Shown: positions 1-11,210 of the stretch, piece after piece | Numbering within the stretch: position 1 is the stretch's first letter | Layout of the letters: each line of letters starts with the position of its first letter | Origin: Archegozetes longisetosus | Taxonomy: Eukaryota; Arthropoda; Arachnida; Sarcoptiformes; Trhypochthoniidae | Assembly (NCBI GenBank): GCA_018873245.2 | Contig: JAEMBT020000003.1 | Coordinates: forward strand, 3,801,843-3,865,842 | Reading direction: 5' to 3' | DNA: 64,000 nt | The notes under the pieces: model-generated | Told to the model about the DNA's origin: nothing | Databases searched by the model: none | Seen by the model: only the letters and a program-made list of their open reading frames with translations | Made by a program: the position numbers and the translations under genes

Positions 1-1168
1 GCGGCAATCGATCATATGGTTAGTCAAAAGTTTTATCAAATTTATGCAGAAAGTTTCATAGAAGATAGTTGAAGAAGTTAGGCCTAAATCTGAAACTTTT
101 CTATTTCTAAATCTTTTGACTCAATACGACAACAAACAATTTAGAATTTATTCTACCAGATCAACATCTTATTTTCTAGAATCACATCTAAACAACTTGT
201 GTTAATTCAAGTTGATCTGATGAATACTTAATGTTTTATTTTGATAGCATTACCACAACATAATACACAGAGACATAAAAGCAGAAAATGTATTTTATGC
301 CGATTCCAAAACTGTAAAAGTTGGCGATTTCGGATTCAGTACTCGAATAAGTTGTAAAGAAGAACTACTATCTACATTTTGTGGATCTCCTCCGTATGCG
401 GCTCCGGAACTATTCAACGACGAGAGCTATCTCGGACCTTATGTCGATTATTGGGCATTAGGAGTATTGTTATATTTTATGGTAACAGCTCTCATGCCAT
501 TCAAAGCACAAACTATTTCAGCTCTAAAGAAGCTTATTCTCGATGGCATTTACGAAATTCCAGATTTTATAAGTAAAGAATGTGGTCTTGTCATTAAAGG
601 TCTTCTTCGACATAAACCAATTGAAAGATACGATTTGAATGAGTTAAGAGCCACCGAATGGTTGAAGGGCCAGAACTTTCCAAGTAGTTTACCTAAATAT
701 ACACTTCAAGTTTATGATTGTGATTCTGAGCAACATAATAACAATGTTTGTCTATCGCCTGATAAAAAAGAGGCGTACAGACAGCTTAAAGATTTAGGGA
801 TTAGCAATGCTTTGATTCGTGACGGTATTGACAAAGGGTCCAGAAGCAACGTGACTGGAACTTTTCGTATCGTTTTGCATCGAGTCATTAATTCAACTCA
901 AAAACCTAAGAATACAAATCACCCTGAATCTCATCATAATTCTCAGATCGATACAAATGATCCCATTAATAACAATACTATTAATGGTAATGAAACTAAG
1001 CGCACCAAGTCATCCAAATCTGTCAATAAGTCCATTAAGTCATTGAAAAATATATTCACTGATAAGTCGCCCAACAATAGGGTGTCAAAACTCAGCTCTA
1101 CTAATCCAAGCACCTCTTCGAAGCCAGTTAAGAAATGCCGAAAATCTAAAGTCTGTCACATTTTGTAA
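1..1168 (+). CDS. NIM1K: NIM1-like Ser/Thr protein kinase (AMPK-related family), 3' part
   Basis: Partial at the 5' edge. An exon end (1-18, AIDHM) is followed by a GT donor at 19. An intron of 229 bp ends in AG at 246-247, and the last exon runs 248-1168 in frame. The protein shows the kinase catalytic loop HRDIKAEN, the DFG motif (VGDFGFS), an activation loop STFCGSPPYAAPE with the threonine that LKB1 phosphorylates in AMPK-related kinases, and the WALGVLLYFMV helix. The CGSPPYAAPELF / YVDYWALGVLLYFMVT combination is characteristic of NIM1 among this family. After the kinase core comes a region like the family's UBA-type segment (KDLGISNALIRDGIDKGSRSNVTGTFRIVLHRV), then a low-complexity Asn/Ser/Lys tail. 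The protein ends in a Lys-rich stretch and CHIL, a possible prenylation box. A poly(A) signal AATAAA lies at 1614-1619. The N-terminal half of the kinase is outside the window. Confidence 0.92.
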
Positions 1169-2742
1169 TAAATTGGCTGGAATCAATTGTCTTAATGCTT
1201 TGATTTGCTTGTGCTGGAATGAAGCCCATCCCAAAACGACTTACTAGTAGACCATAACATTAACTTGAATGGTTCTACGGAACAATGCGAATAGATAACT
1301 ATTGATATATTTTGAACAATGTATGCTATTCAAATTTGTCAAATTTACTATATTTTCAATAATCACACCAATCTATTTATGTAAACTGTATTTAAGAATT
1401 CAAAGTATAGAAAGTAAACGTGAGCTATGCTTCTGTAAACTCCGACTGATAACTATTCTGTGCAACAGAACCTAAACTAAGAACGGAATGCTTTATATCT
1501 TATCTTCATTGTTGATGATTCTATTTTTCAAGTTCAACTAATATCAAATTCAACTCATTTAGAATTATTACTAAAACGCAAATGACTTTCTGTGACTAAT
1601 TATTTGAATATTTAATAAAATATTTATCAATATAATTGCTTAGATTTTTTCATTTTCATATTGAATAAGTTTCTCTTAATATTAATTAATTTATTTATTT
1701 AATATTATTTTGCGTTATATAAGCAAAAATTCACATTTAAGAGTTCAAATCTTGCAATTTCTACAAGTTCTATAAAAGTTTGTGAATCTTTCGGATATAA
1801 AAAGGCATAAATTAACTAATTATATAATTGTTGCAACTCAACTCATAAAAAGTAATCCAAGTATTTGAGAGTAAAACTTTTAATAAAATTTGTTCGAGTT
1901 AAATGAAAACTTTATGAACTGCGTTCTGGAATCAACAAAACTTCTATTGATCTCGGTTACTGAACAACATAAACTCACTTGAGACTGGTTCTAGCTTTAG
2001 CTCAGCTCAGCTCAGCTAAAGCTTAGCTCATGTCCTTCACTAATCTGAATGAATGTTAGAAATTAGTAATTAGCTTATTGAGGCTTAATTAGAAATTGTT
2101 GATTCTTTAAATCGCAACCATTCCATTTCCTTATTAGTTCAGTTTGTTCTATCAATAAGTTTAACGTTTCAACTTTAAATTTGCACTTTATTTCTAATCT
2201 TATAAAACTCTGCTTATCACATAACTCAACTGAAATAATTAATTTAAAAGTATTTTAAATCGCATTAACATTTGATTATTAATTGAAATTGTACGCAGAA
2301 TCAAGTTAGACGAGAATTGCAGCCAATTCAAAGTTTATTGACTTAATTGTCGGCATTTGACAACTAATTACGACATCTATAGTTGTTTGTAGTGATAGTG
2401 CTTGGAGTTCATTTGACTACTAAATTTTATTGACTACAATAGTGACGGCTCAATACTAATTGATCTATAGATTTAGAAAAGCAAACAAAAAGTTAAACTT
2501 GTGGCAAAATTTTAAGGACATGTATTCACATCTATCGTATCACTTATAACGAGTTTGTTCAAGTTATGTAAACGTGAATAAATATTAATTTATGTGAATT
2601 ATCGCCACTTTATCAATCACAAACTAACTTCACTTTTATTTCATCTGTTGATCATTCCCTCAATTCGTATTAATTGGTCACACATTCGGTCATTTAGTCA
2701 TTTGAAATTTTGAATTGTCGCTAAAATCTATAAAATCTCGAA
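1169..2742. other. Intergenic: NIM1K 3' UTR and SPTLC1 upstream region
   Basis: AT-rich DNA with no supported ORF. It holds the probable NIM1K poly(A) signal (AATAAA, 1614-1619) and a small hairpin at 1993-2023, whose 10-base arms AGCTTTAGCT and AGCTAAAGCT flank a CAGCT-repeat loop. The last few hundred bases must contain the SPTLC1 promoter and 5' UTR, but I see no convincing core promoter motif. Confidence 0.6.
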
Positions 2743-4677
2743 ATGGATATGAAGTGGGAGTTAAAGGAGATGTTTGACTCATTGTTGTCTGCGCCGGCAT
2801 ATCACTTAGCACTTGAAGTATTTCTTCTCATGTGTGTGCTTTGGCTTGTATTCCATAAGAGCTATAAACCCGAACCAACAAAACTAACTGAACAGGTATT
2901 CAACTACTTGTCCACTCTCTTCAACATAACTCCCTTTTTTCATTCAATTGGATCTCATTTTAGGAAAAAGAAGAATTGATTAATGAATGGACGCCCGAAC
3001 CACTCGTTCCTGAAACACCTCCCGATCATTACGCGCTAAATCCACGAATAGTTACATCAAAATTAGGTAAACGTATAGTAGTCGATGGCAAAGAATGTCT
3101 CAATTTGGCCACTCACAACTATCTCGGGTTTGTTGAGAATGAGGAGTGTGTCGACGCCGCCATTAAAGGACTTCGAAAATATGGTGTTGGCTCTTGTGGT
3201 CCACGAGGTTTCTACGGGACTGTCGGTTAGATTTGAACAATAAATCAATTCTTATCATTCATTAATTTGACTTGGTTTTTTTTCCTAACAGACATTCACC
3301 TTGAGTTGGAGTCAAGACTCGCAAAGTTTATGAAAACAGAGGAAGCGGTACTTTATTCGTACGGATTCTCCGCCATTTCCAGTGCGATTCCAGCTTATTC
3401 TAAAGTCGGAGATGTTATCTTTGTGTAAGTCTAGTAATTGAATGATAATTCGCTAACGATGAGACTCAAATTCAAAATCCATTCTTAAAATAGAGACGAA
3501 GGTGTCAACTTTGCAATCCAACAGGGATTGACTGCCTCTAGAAGTAAAATCAAATTCTTTAAACACAACGACGTCGAAGATCTACATCGTTTGCTGTTAG
3601 AGCAGGCTGATTTAGATAGAAAAGTAAGTTTATTGCCATTCATAGATTACAGTTCAAATAATTGATGATTAATTGATACAAACAGAACCCTAAAAAGGCT
3701 AAAGTGACGCGACGTTTTCTGGTAGTCGAAGGACTTTATATCAATTATGGAGATGTCTGTCCATTACCTCAACTGGTAATTCACTTTTATTCAATCCATT
3801 GATCATCAATAATAATAATACTTTGATTATTTGACTGATGACAAATATAGCTCGAGCTGAAGAAGAAGTACAAAGTTCGTATGTTTATTGACGACACGTG
3901 TTCTTTAGGAGTATTGGGCGCAAACGGGCGTGGAGTTACAGAACATTTTGGTATTCCTGTCGAGGATGTCGATATGATTTCTGCAACTTTGGAAAACGCA
4001 ATGGCAGCTTATGGAGGATTTTGCTGTGGAACCAGTTTTATTGTCGATCATCAACGCCTTTCTGGACTTGGTTACTGTTTCTCTGCATCATTGCCTCCAT
4101 TGCAGGCAGCTGTTGCCTTAGCATCACTCGATGCCATTGAAAAAGATCCGACCATTATTGAGAAACTAAGACAAAACGCTCAATACATGCATTCATTACT
4201 CAAAAAGTGAGACAATTTGCACAAAACTCTTATTGACAATATTTCGTTCAATGCCATCGAAATATCAACTTTAAACTATGTTTATTTAATTTATAGCATT
4301 CCTTACGTTAAAGTTCAAGGAGAACCCATATCTCCGATCAAACATTTAAGATTTGCCAATAGTTCTGAAGACCGTAAAGTTGAGACTAAAAAATTAGAAA
4401 AAGTAGTCGATTACGTAAGTCAACCAGTTTCTATCAACCCTTTGACTGATAATGTTAAACATTTTAACTTATCACTTCATTTCTGATTTCTTTTCAAATC
4501 AAGGCCCAACAAAGAGGTTATGCTTTGACTGTCGCGCGGTATCTCGATGATAGCGAGCATTTGTTGCCACTGCCAAGTATTAGATTTATTGTCAGCGCTA
4601 TTTTGACTAACGAAGAAATGAAACAATCGGCAGATGCTGTCAGTCAAGCCTTCGAGTACGTTTCGTCTTTAAATTAA
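2743..4677 (+). CDS. SPTLC1: Serine palmitoyltransferase subunit 1 (long chain base subunit 1)
   Basis: Eight exons: 2743-2895, 2964-3225, 3292-3424, 3494-3623, 3686-3775, 3851-4206, 4297-4414, 4504-4677. They give 471 aa, close to the ~473 aa usual for the family. Serine palmitoyltransferase joins serine and palmitoyl-CoA in the ER membrane, the first step of sphingolipid synthesis; this is the non-catalytic partner of SPTLC2. The N-terminus has one membrane helix (about residues 22-38, [15 protein letters not shown]), then the class II aminotransferase fold: [16 protein letters not shown] (with the cysteine mutated in human neuropathy), [15 protein letters not shown] and [10 protein letters not shown]. 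At the place where SPTLC2 carries the PLP lysine this protein reads [13 protein letters not shown] with no lysine, as expected for subunit 1. All introns are 62-90 bp GT-AG. The start is the first ATG ahead of the membrane helix. A poly(A) signal lies at 5024-5029. Confidence 0.96.
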
Positions 4678-5005
4678 AGATTATTTATTAAATGGATTGA
4701 ATGCACTGCTTCAAATTTTGATTAAAGGCCGACAAAACAAGTCATTTAATATAGCCTGGATTAAGGACAAAATGCTTTTATTCGAAAGCGCAAAAGTTTC
4801 GAACTCGATATTCATCAAATCATACCATAATTTACATGATAATCGCACACATAGATTAATTAAATGCAATCGTCAAAAGTATTTGTTTTCAGATTTTTTT
4901 CTGTTACATGATTTCGGATTATATTATTATTGGTTCCTTTTTTAATATATAAAATCAAGTTTAAGATTACGAAATATTACGGATATTTTTAAAATTATAA
5001 AAATA

Positions 5006-5011
5006 TTTATT
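5006..5011 (-). terminator. Poly(A) signal of the ZNF367-like gene
   Basis: AATAAA on the minus strand, about 75 bases after the stop codon of the zinc-finger gene (5088-5086). Its position inside the SPTLC1 3' UTR implies antisense overlap of the two mature transcripts. Confidence 0.55.
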
Positions 5012-5023
5012 CATTAAAAGAGA

Positions 5024-5029
5024 AATAAA
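5024..5029 (+). terminator. Poly(A) signal of SPTLC1
   Basis: AATAAA about 350 bp after the SPTLC1 stop and the first canonical signal seen. It lies beyond the opposite-strand signal of ZNF367 (5011-5006), so the two transcripts probably overlap at their 3' ends. Confidence 0.6.
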
Positions 5030-5085
5030 AGTATTTAAAACTTAAGTATTGTGAGCGAATGTATAAAAAATGCGGTTATTATAGA

Positions 5086-6116
5086 TCACATGTTATGCCA
5101 AATTGAAGATTGGGTTTGTTCGCTGTCTTCATTGGCATCAATACTAACTTCAGACCCAATATCAATCGGTGCAGAACCCGCCAATTCCATGAGCGCGAGA
5201 GCACCCATGATTTTTTCCCGGTGTTCACTCGTATTACTTATTTGATAAATATTGTTTTGTACATCTTCTACATCTGCCTCTGCATCCAGTTCTTTGTGCA
5301 ATTTTCGCGCCGCACGACCCACATGTGCTATGACACTTCTTCGCGAGTCCTTTCGCTTCTCGTTTCTTTTTTTGTTGAGCACAGCTTTGTTATTACTAAC
5401 ATTAGCAATGTTTTGGTTAACTTTCAATATCTTGTTGACCGAAGAATTTTGTTGATCGGAGTGACTGAGAATTCGTCGAACGCCAGCGCGAGGATGAAGA
5501 GTACAGCGGCGGTTGGCGTGAGTGAAACGATTCACACATTCTATCAATCATTAGTTAATTGTTTTATTATTTATTAATAAATAAAGCTTTAAAGCAATAA
5601 TCAATTTAAAAGTATTTGAACATATTTAATACCATTGTGTGCACAAATGAATGGCTTTTCTCCAGTATGCAGACGCTGATGAGTTCTCAATTGTCCCGAT
5701 TGTGCGAACGCTCGTCCGCATTCACCGAAGTCGCATTTGTACGGACGTTCACCGGTATGTGTTCTCAGGTGTGCCTGTAATGACTTCTCACGAGGAAACA
5801 CTCGATTACAGACCTCACACTTGATAGCGGACGGAGACGTCGATCCGCTTAAGATTAAACCAGTTATCTCTTCAAGTCGTGGTCGACCTCTTTTCACAGA
5901 ACTTGAACCGCTTTCGAATCCACGAGGAGATGAAGAGTATGTCGATGGCAATGGACTTAATTGTATAGATTGGGCCGAATCTGACCAAAGCCATGGATAG
6001 TATGAACTGTTCAAGTCTTTACTCATCGGAGAACTTAATTGTTGACAATTATTGTTATTGTCATTAGTTTTATTTAAAGTTTGCATCGAATAAACGATAA
6101 CTCCCTTTTGTGACAT
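5086..6116 (-). CDS. ZNF367: C2H2 zinc-finger protein, ZNF367 family
   Basis: Two exons on the minus strand, 6116-5633 and 5540-5086, with a 92-bp intron (GT at 5632, AG at 5542-5541). They give 312 aa. A Ser-rich N-terminus leads to KRGRPRLEEITGLI, then finger 1 (CEVCNRVFPREKSLQAHLRTH), linker TGERPYK, and finger 2 (CDFGECGRAFAQSGQLRTH). The splice joins a third degenerate finger: CAHNEC, then VNRFTHANRRCTLHP. The VFPREKSLQAH and RFTHANR blocks are ZNF367 signatures. A basic coiled segment follows, and the C-terminal helix (REKIMGALALMELAG) resembles the conserved end of the family. ZNF367 is a nuclear DNA-binding regulator linked to cell-cycle and erythroid expression in vertebrates; the role in this organism is not known. 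The start ATG at 6116 is the only early in-frame ATG. Confidence 0.88.
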
Positions 6117-7326
6117 TTTTATGGATTGTTTGCAACAATTAAATCAATTTAAATACTTGTTATCAATAAATAATTGAACTTTAAAAAGACTTGACTTTCA
6201 ACTGAATGGGTTCTCTGTTTTTGACATCAATAGACATATAATGCGCACTAAACCGCCGGCGCTAAAAGTTTTAAAATAAGCGCCCTTTTAGTTCATAGAT
6301 CAAGTTTATTAAATGCCTGATCGATTTGTATATGTATCAATTACGTCATTATTGCTATATTCCTAGCTCTCCAATTGTTTGTTTGACTTTCCTACTTCTA
6401 AATCATTTCAATAATTGAATGTCTAATTATTAGGCATTCATTCTTACATCTCAACTCATCTCCAATTATAATTTATATAAAAGCATATTTAAACTAAAAT
6501 TATTTGTTTAAAGTTTGCATAAATGTAAACATTATATTATTTAGTTTATAAGCCTTAAAGTAGAGAAATCAAATTCAAACTGAAATGTGTTGATGCGAAC
6601 ACAATATTTAAAATCTGATGACATAAGTTAATATATATGATTAACTGTTGTTATCAGATTTTAAGTATATTTCATATAGAGCTAAATATCAGTTATGGTT
6701 GCAATTCAAGTATTTTTTAACTAAGCAAATCTAACATTGAAAAAAATCGATCATTACTTAAGTGACTATTTTCATGAAAATAACTAATCATTGAGGCTAA
6801 TTTGTTTTGGCTGTCATTCACTATTTATAAATGATTGCGTGATTTGTTTGACCTGAAGAGTCAACTCTGAAATACTAATTATTTTGCTGGTCTTTTCTCA
6901 GGTGATTGAGTTAGTGTTCAAGTTTGAGCTCTGGTTCTGAAAAATAAACTTTGAATAAAGGGTACGTAATCTATTGTATGAGAGCTAGCTCTAAGTTTAG
7001 TATTGCCCGCCATTTAAGTGTTTTTGTTTTCCATTTAAACGCATTGCTCGACATGAGTCGCGGGAAAGGCTGGGAGTGAATAATAAGGCAAAGGTATTAA
7101 AAGCAGAACAGAGAGAGAGAGAGAGAGTGTTTCGCGCAAACGCGTGTTTCGCTCAATGCCTTTAGATTGAATGAATAGAAGGTCTATAAGTGAATGATAG
7201 GAACCATAACTAATATAACATATAATAGAAATACATGTTGTCTTATATATAGATTTCTAATATTTATTTCTAATTTTTCAATCAATTCATTCATTTGTTT
7301 CTAATTAATTGTAAACCTATCACAAC
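6117..7326. other. Divergent intergenic region between ZNF367 (-) and SERBP1 (+)
   Basis: About 1.2 kb without ORFs, which must contain both promoters and 5' UTRs. It includes a (GA)n tract at 7110-7127, a common promoter-proximal element in arthropods where GAGA-binding factors act. Upstream of it is a locally GC-richer block (about 7010-7080). No TATA box could be assigned. Confidence 0.5.
7110..7127. repeat. (GA)n microsatellite
   Basis: Nine GA units about 200 bp upstream of the SERBP1 start codon. It may be a GAGA-type promoter element; this is an inference from position. Confidence 0.8.
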
Positions 7327-9618
7327 ATGGAAACCGCGTACGGTATCGGAGTTAAGAATAGATACGCGGTGTTTATTGGCGAAGAAGAAGAGGACCCGTT
7401 GGAGATATTGACCAAAAAAGAGGAAGAAAAGAGTCGCACAAACACTAAAGCGAAAGCATTGAACGATTCGAAGCATACCAACTCTACTGGACTTTCAAAT
7501 AGAGACATCAATACCTCTATTAAAGATCAAACCAGTATTTATTTATTTCACTTCTATTTCTATTTCTCCTCTTTTTATTCCCCTTTTTTTCGATTTTTAG
7601 AGTCCAAATCTGCTGATGGCTCGCAGTCCTTAACAAAGAATAAAGACATTAATTCGAAAGGTTCGTCAACTTCTCAGTATTTTAGTTGTTTTTATTACTC
7701 GATTAGTTAAGTTGATAAGTATTAAACTATAATTTAAGTTAATAGAATCGATAATTAAGAAATATAATAAAAAATGGAATACAATTATGTTATAAAGTAA
7801 GGCATGCGTTCAGGCATTGCTTTAAAGTATAACTTAATTATATCATTTATCTCACGGTTTTATTGAAGCTATTTTCCCCAAATATATACCTTTTCTTTTT
7901 AGTAGTAAGCAACATTTTATCACATTAATTAGTTCATGCTAATCACTTCCTGTCCAACATTTTCAATTTTTAATCACTATTTCAAAACATTCTTCAAATA
8001 TTCCAATTATCTCCAAATCAAATCAATAAACATACTAATAGGTTCGTAGCTCTACAAATATTTGATCAAAAAATTGATTTAATTTAACCACTGAATAATT
8101 TGTTTTTTCACTCAATTAATTAATCTGATTGAATTAGTCATGAAATATTGAAAACGATTGTCTAATAATCGATGTCTTACTTTGATAATGTTTATTAAAA
8201 GCTAACCTACTTTTCAATGCTTTCACTTTTTAACCCTTTTATATCTATTCATCAAAAGCTGACTCAAACCGTGCAAACAATCGTCAGACAAAGCCCGAAA
8301 GACCCCAAAGGAATCGCGAGTTCAATCAAGCTGGCGATAAGGCCAATCATTTACCGAATAATGACCGTCAGAACAGACCTCCGAAACCAACAAACGACCA
8401 AAAAGAGATTGATGATTTCAAGAATCAACGAAATCGTGACGAACGCTTCAGCACTGAATTCAGGCATGTCTTTCATTTTTGTCTTATTCCTTTTCCATAC
8501 TCGATGTTCTACTCAATTAGACTTTGCTCACAAATGAACAACTCCGCCAATTAAGCCGACCACTAATACTGCTAACAGTGTCTTAATGGTGTGCATACGG
8601 CGGAAAGACAACAACTATTTGTTCATTTTTAGATATTAATCACTATATTGATATCTTGTTGATATTATAGGAACAAATTTGATTAACTGTTTGAAATTAT
8701 AGGGAAAGGAGAGATCGAAGTGACAGTGATAAGAGAGGACGCAATGCTAGAAATAACGGCTCACGACGCGGACGATTCTCTGGAGATTCACGAGGAAAGC
8801 GAGACCTTGACCGACATAGTGGTAGTGATAAGTCTGGAGTAAAGGCAGTGGAGAAACGTGAAGGAGGAGGTGCTCACAATTGGGGAAAATTCAATGATTT
8901 CAATCAACTGGAGGAACCATTTCCTGCTGAATCGCAAGATATAACCGATCGAAGTGGTGACGAAAATGTTTTGGACACGAGTGACACGAACCAGGACCCA
9001 AACGCTACTGAAGGTGAAGTACCCAAAGAAATTGTTGATGAGGGACCTAAGGAAAAAACTCTCGAGGAATACAAAAAGGAAATGGAAGAAAAGCGAATTC
9101 AACCCAAGTTCAACCTGAGAAAACCCGGAGAAGGAGAAGATAACAGTCAATGGAAAAAGACTTTTGTTTTGAAAAAGAAAGTTGAAGACGAAGAGGAAGT
9201 GGAATACGAAGAGATCGAAGTGGTATTTGATCTATGCCTAACACTTGTTTCGTTTATCAATTTCAAATTTTTCATTTGATAGGACGAAGAACTCTCCCGA
9301 AAAGGTCGCCACAGACAGGTTTTGGACATTGAAATCAATTTCAGGGATGAAGGACGGGATTTCCCCAGACGTGGTGGCGGTGAAGGACGCAGAGGACGAG
9401 GTCCTCCAAGAAATGAGAGACGTGAGGAAAGAGGCGGTGAGAAGGGTGGAAATCGGGAAAGAGGTGGTGGTGGTGGCGGCGGCGGCGGTCGGGGACGCAG
9501 TGACCGACCATTTGATTCCCGCCCTCGTACACGCGGGTTCCGCTCGAAGGACTCGAAAGAGCAAACGGCGCCAAAAGTGGATGACTGGAATGATTTTCCT
9601 TCACTCGCAGCTTCTTAA
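7327..9618 (+). CDS. SERBP1: SERBP1/HABP4-family (Vig-like) mRNA- and ribosome-binding protein
   Basis: Five exons: 7327-7534, 7601-7660, 8259-8463, 8703-9222, 9283-9618, giving 442 aa. The N-terminus (YGIGVKNRYAVF, EEDPLEILTKKEEEK) matches arthropod Vig proteins. A basic Arg/Asn region follows (NRANNRQTKPERPQRNR), then RRDRSDSDKRGRNARNN and the HABP4/PAI-RBP1 domain: DRHSGSDKSGVKAVEKREG, GGAHNWGKFNDF, EEYKKEMEEKRIQPKFNLRK. The C-terminus is an RGG box with nine consecutive glycines, ending in VDDWNDFPSL. The family clamps idle 80S ribosomes, binds mRNA, and in flies associates with RISC and heterochromatin. Intron 3 starts with GC rather than GT; only this donor keeps the frame between exons 3 and 4. 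Intron 2 (598 bp) is the longest. A poly(A) signal lies at 9696-9701. Confidence 0.93.
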
Positions 9619-9695
9619 ACTTGGCTGCAAATTAAGCATAACTACATCATTGCTAAAAAAAACTTCAACGCATTATAAAAATATAATAGAACTCA

Positions 9696-9701
9696 AATAA
9701 A
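9696..9701 (+). terminator. Poly(A) signal of SERBP1
   Basis: AATAAA 78 bases after the SERBP1 stop codon. About 310 bp of unannotated AT-rich DNA separate it from the opposing BRIX1 signal. Confidence 0.65.
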
Positions 9702-10013
9702 AATGACTTAAATTTTGATGATATATATGCAGTACTTCGTCTCTGATCATTATTATTTTGTCTGCTATTGTAGGAAAAGATAATGCGATACTAAATACAC
9801 ACTATTTTAACTTAATTAAGAGCCAAATGTGAGTTATGTTTTGATTGATTATATTATTGTTAAAAATGTTGATATAACAAGTCATAACATGCGAAACCAT
9901 TCTAACGATCGATTCTTTAAACCTGACTTTTTTTCATATAAAATAATGTTCAACTGATGACGAAACATAACGTATTCTTTAAAGGAATTAATAAAAAATT
10001 CTCAATGTATATC

Positions 10014-10019
10014 TTTATT
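10014..10019 (-). terminator. Poly(A) signal of BRIX1
   Basis: Minus-strand AATAAA only about 6 bases after the BRIX1 stop codon, implying a 3' UTR of only some 20-40 nt if it is used. Confidence 0.5.
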
Positions 10020-10025
10020 GACTAC

Positions 10026-11210
10026 TTATTCTTTTTTTCTATTAAATACATTCTTTACGCTTCCTTTTGCCTCTTCTGGAGCTATTGTATTAAAAACATC
10101 GTCATATTTATCCACGTCTTTGTAAGAGTCCCCTTTTGGTTGTCTCATTTCTTTGCCTTTTTTCGATAGGACTCTATCTTTGTATTTCTCACACGCTGAT
10201 TTCTTAAGTAATTGCCTGTGTTTGCTAGGAGACACATAATTAGGATTACTATAAAGAATTGGTCCGCCAAAGCTTCCGTCAAATATCTTAATTAGGTTGA
10301 GAGCAAAGCGCGGTCCTATCTCTGCCAGCGATCCGTTCTCTTCAACAATTTGATAGTTCCTAAACCAAATACGGTTATCAAGAATATTGAATGTGAGCAC
10401 GTGGTCGAAGAAGGGTTGACTTTTCGGGTGATTGTTCGGTATTCCAAAGGTCTTAAAAGATAATCATTAGTTAAATGCGATGCAGTATTGATGTAACAAA
10501 ATACCTGAACAAATAATTCCTTGAGCAATGAGTAATGCGGATGTTTTTCAAAATTTGGATCAAATGACAGTAACGGTCGCGAACCTTTCAAACAGTTACC
10601 AGTCATTCGCAATTCTTGCATCGTGTGAACTGATTATACAATTAAAGTTAGCGAAACACACATACATACATATTGTTATAATTAGTACCATTTTCGACCA
10701 AAAACTTAGCCGATGGTCCATTTGGAACGTTTGATAACCACATATACAAGTCCTGACGTTTTCTATTCTCAAAGAAAATACATTTATTGCAATTCTTCAT
10801 TTCGCAGATCTCATTGATTACGACTGTCGGATCTTTTGACTCCATTTTCGGCTCTTTATGTCAAACGAATAAATTAAAATAAATACAAATAATCGGATCA
10901 ATTTTTACCATCTTTGGAATGAGGCAGTAATCGCTTTAAATTATTCATAAGATGTCGGTCTCTATAGGTGATACCACGAGTGGCGAATATAAGAACTCTT
11001 TGTTTATTTACCCATTTGGTCTGAAATTAAATATTGGGTTAGAAGACACGCTAAACATCTAGTTAAAAGTTAAACAAAATCAATTGACAGAAGACTTACT
11101 CTTTTAAGTGGTGGTTCGTCTGAATATCTAACAGGGTCCAATTGAACCGAAGTCTCATTTGATTGTTTTTGTTCAGATTTATCTGAATTTTTTCTCTTAT
11201 TTTTGGCCAT
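10026..11210 (-). CDS. BRIX1: Ribosome biogenesis protein BRX1 homologue
   Basis: Five exons on the minus strand: 11210-11100, 11020-10909, 10853-10689, 10629-10505, 10451-10026, giving 312 aa (human about 353; the shortfall is mainly the C-terminal tail). The protein carries a Brix domain: KWVNKQRVLIFATRGI, YRDRHLMNNLKRLLPHSK, VINEICEMKNCNKCIFFE, QDLYMWLSN.PNGPSAKF, ELRMTGNCLKGSRPLLSFD, FTFNILDNRIWFRNYQIVEE-type segment, IGPRFALNLIKIFDGSFGGP. BRX1 works in the nucleolus in early assembly of the 60S subunit, with 5S/5.8S-region pre-rRNA factors. The basic N-terminus (KNKRKNSDKSEQK) fits nucleolar localisation. All four introns are small GT-AG introns of 53-79 bp and keep frame. Confidence 0.95.

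Noticed and set aside
4697-4945. 82-codon ORF after the SPTLC1 stop
   Set aside because: It lies wholly in the SPTLC1 3' UTR before the poly(A) signal and has no family resemblance.
8537-8590. Possible extra exon inside SERBP1 intron 3
   Set aside because: The stretch is slightly GC-richer and follows an AG, but it contains in-frame stops in the frame needed to link exons 3 and 4.
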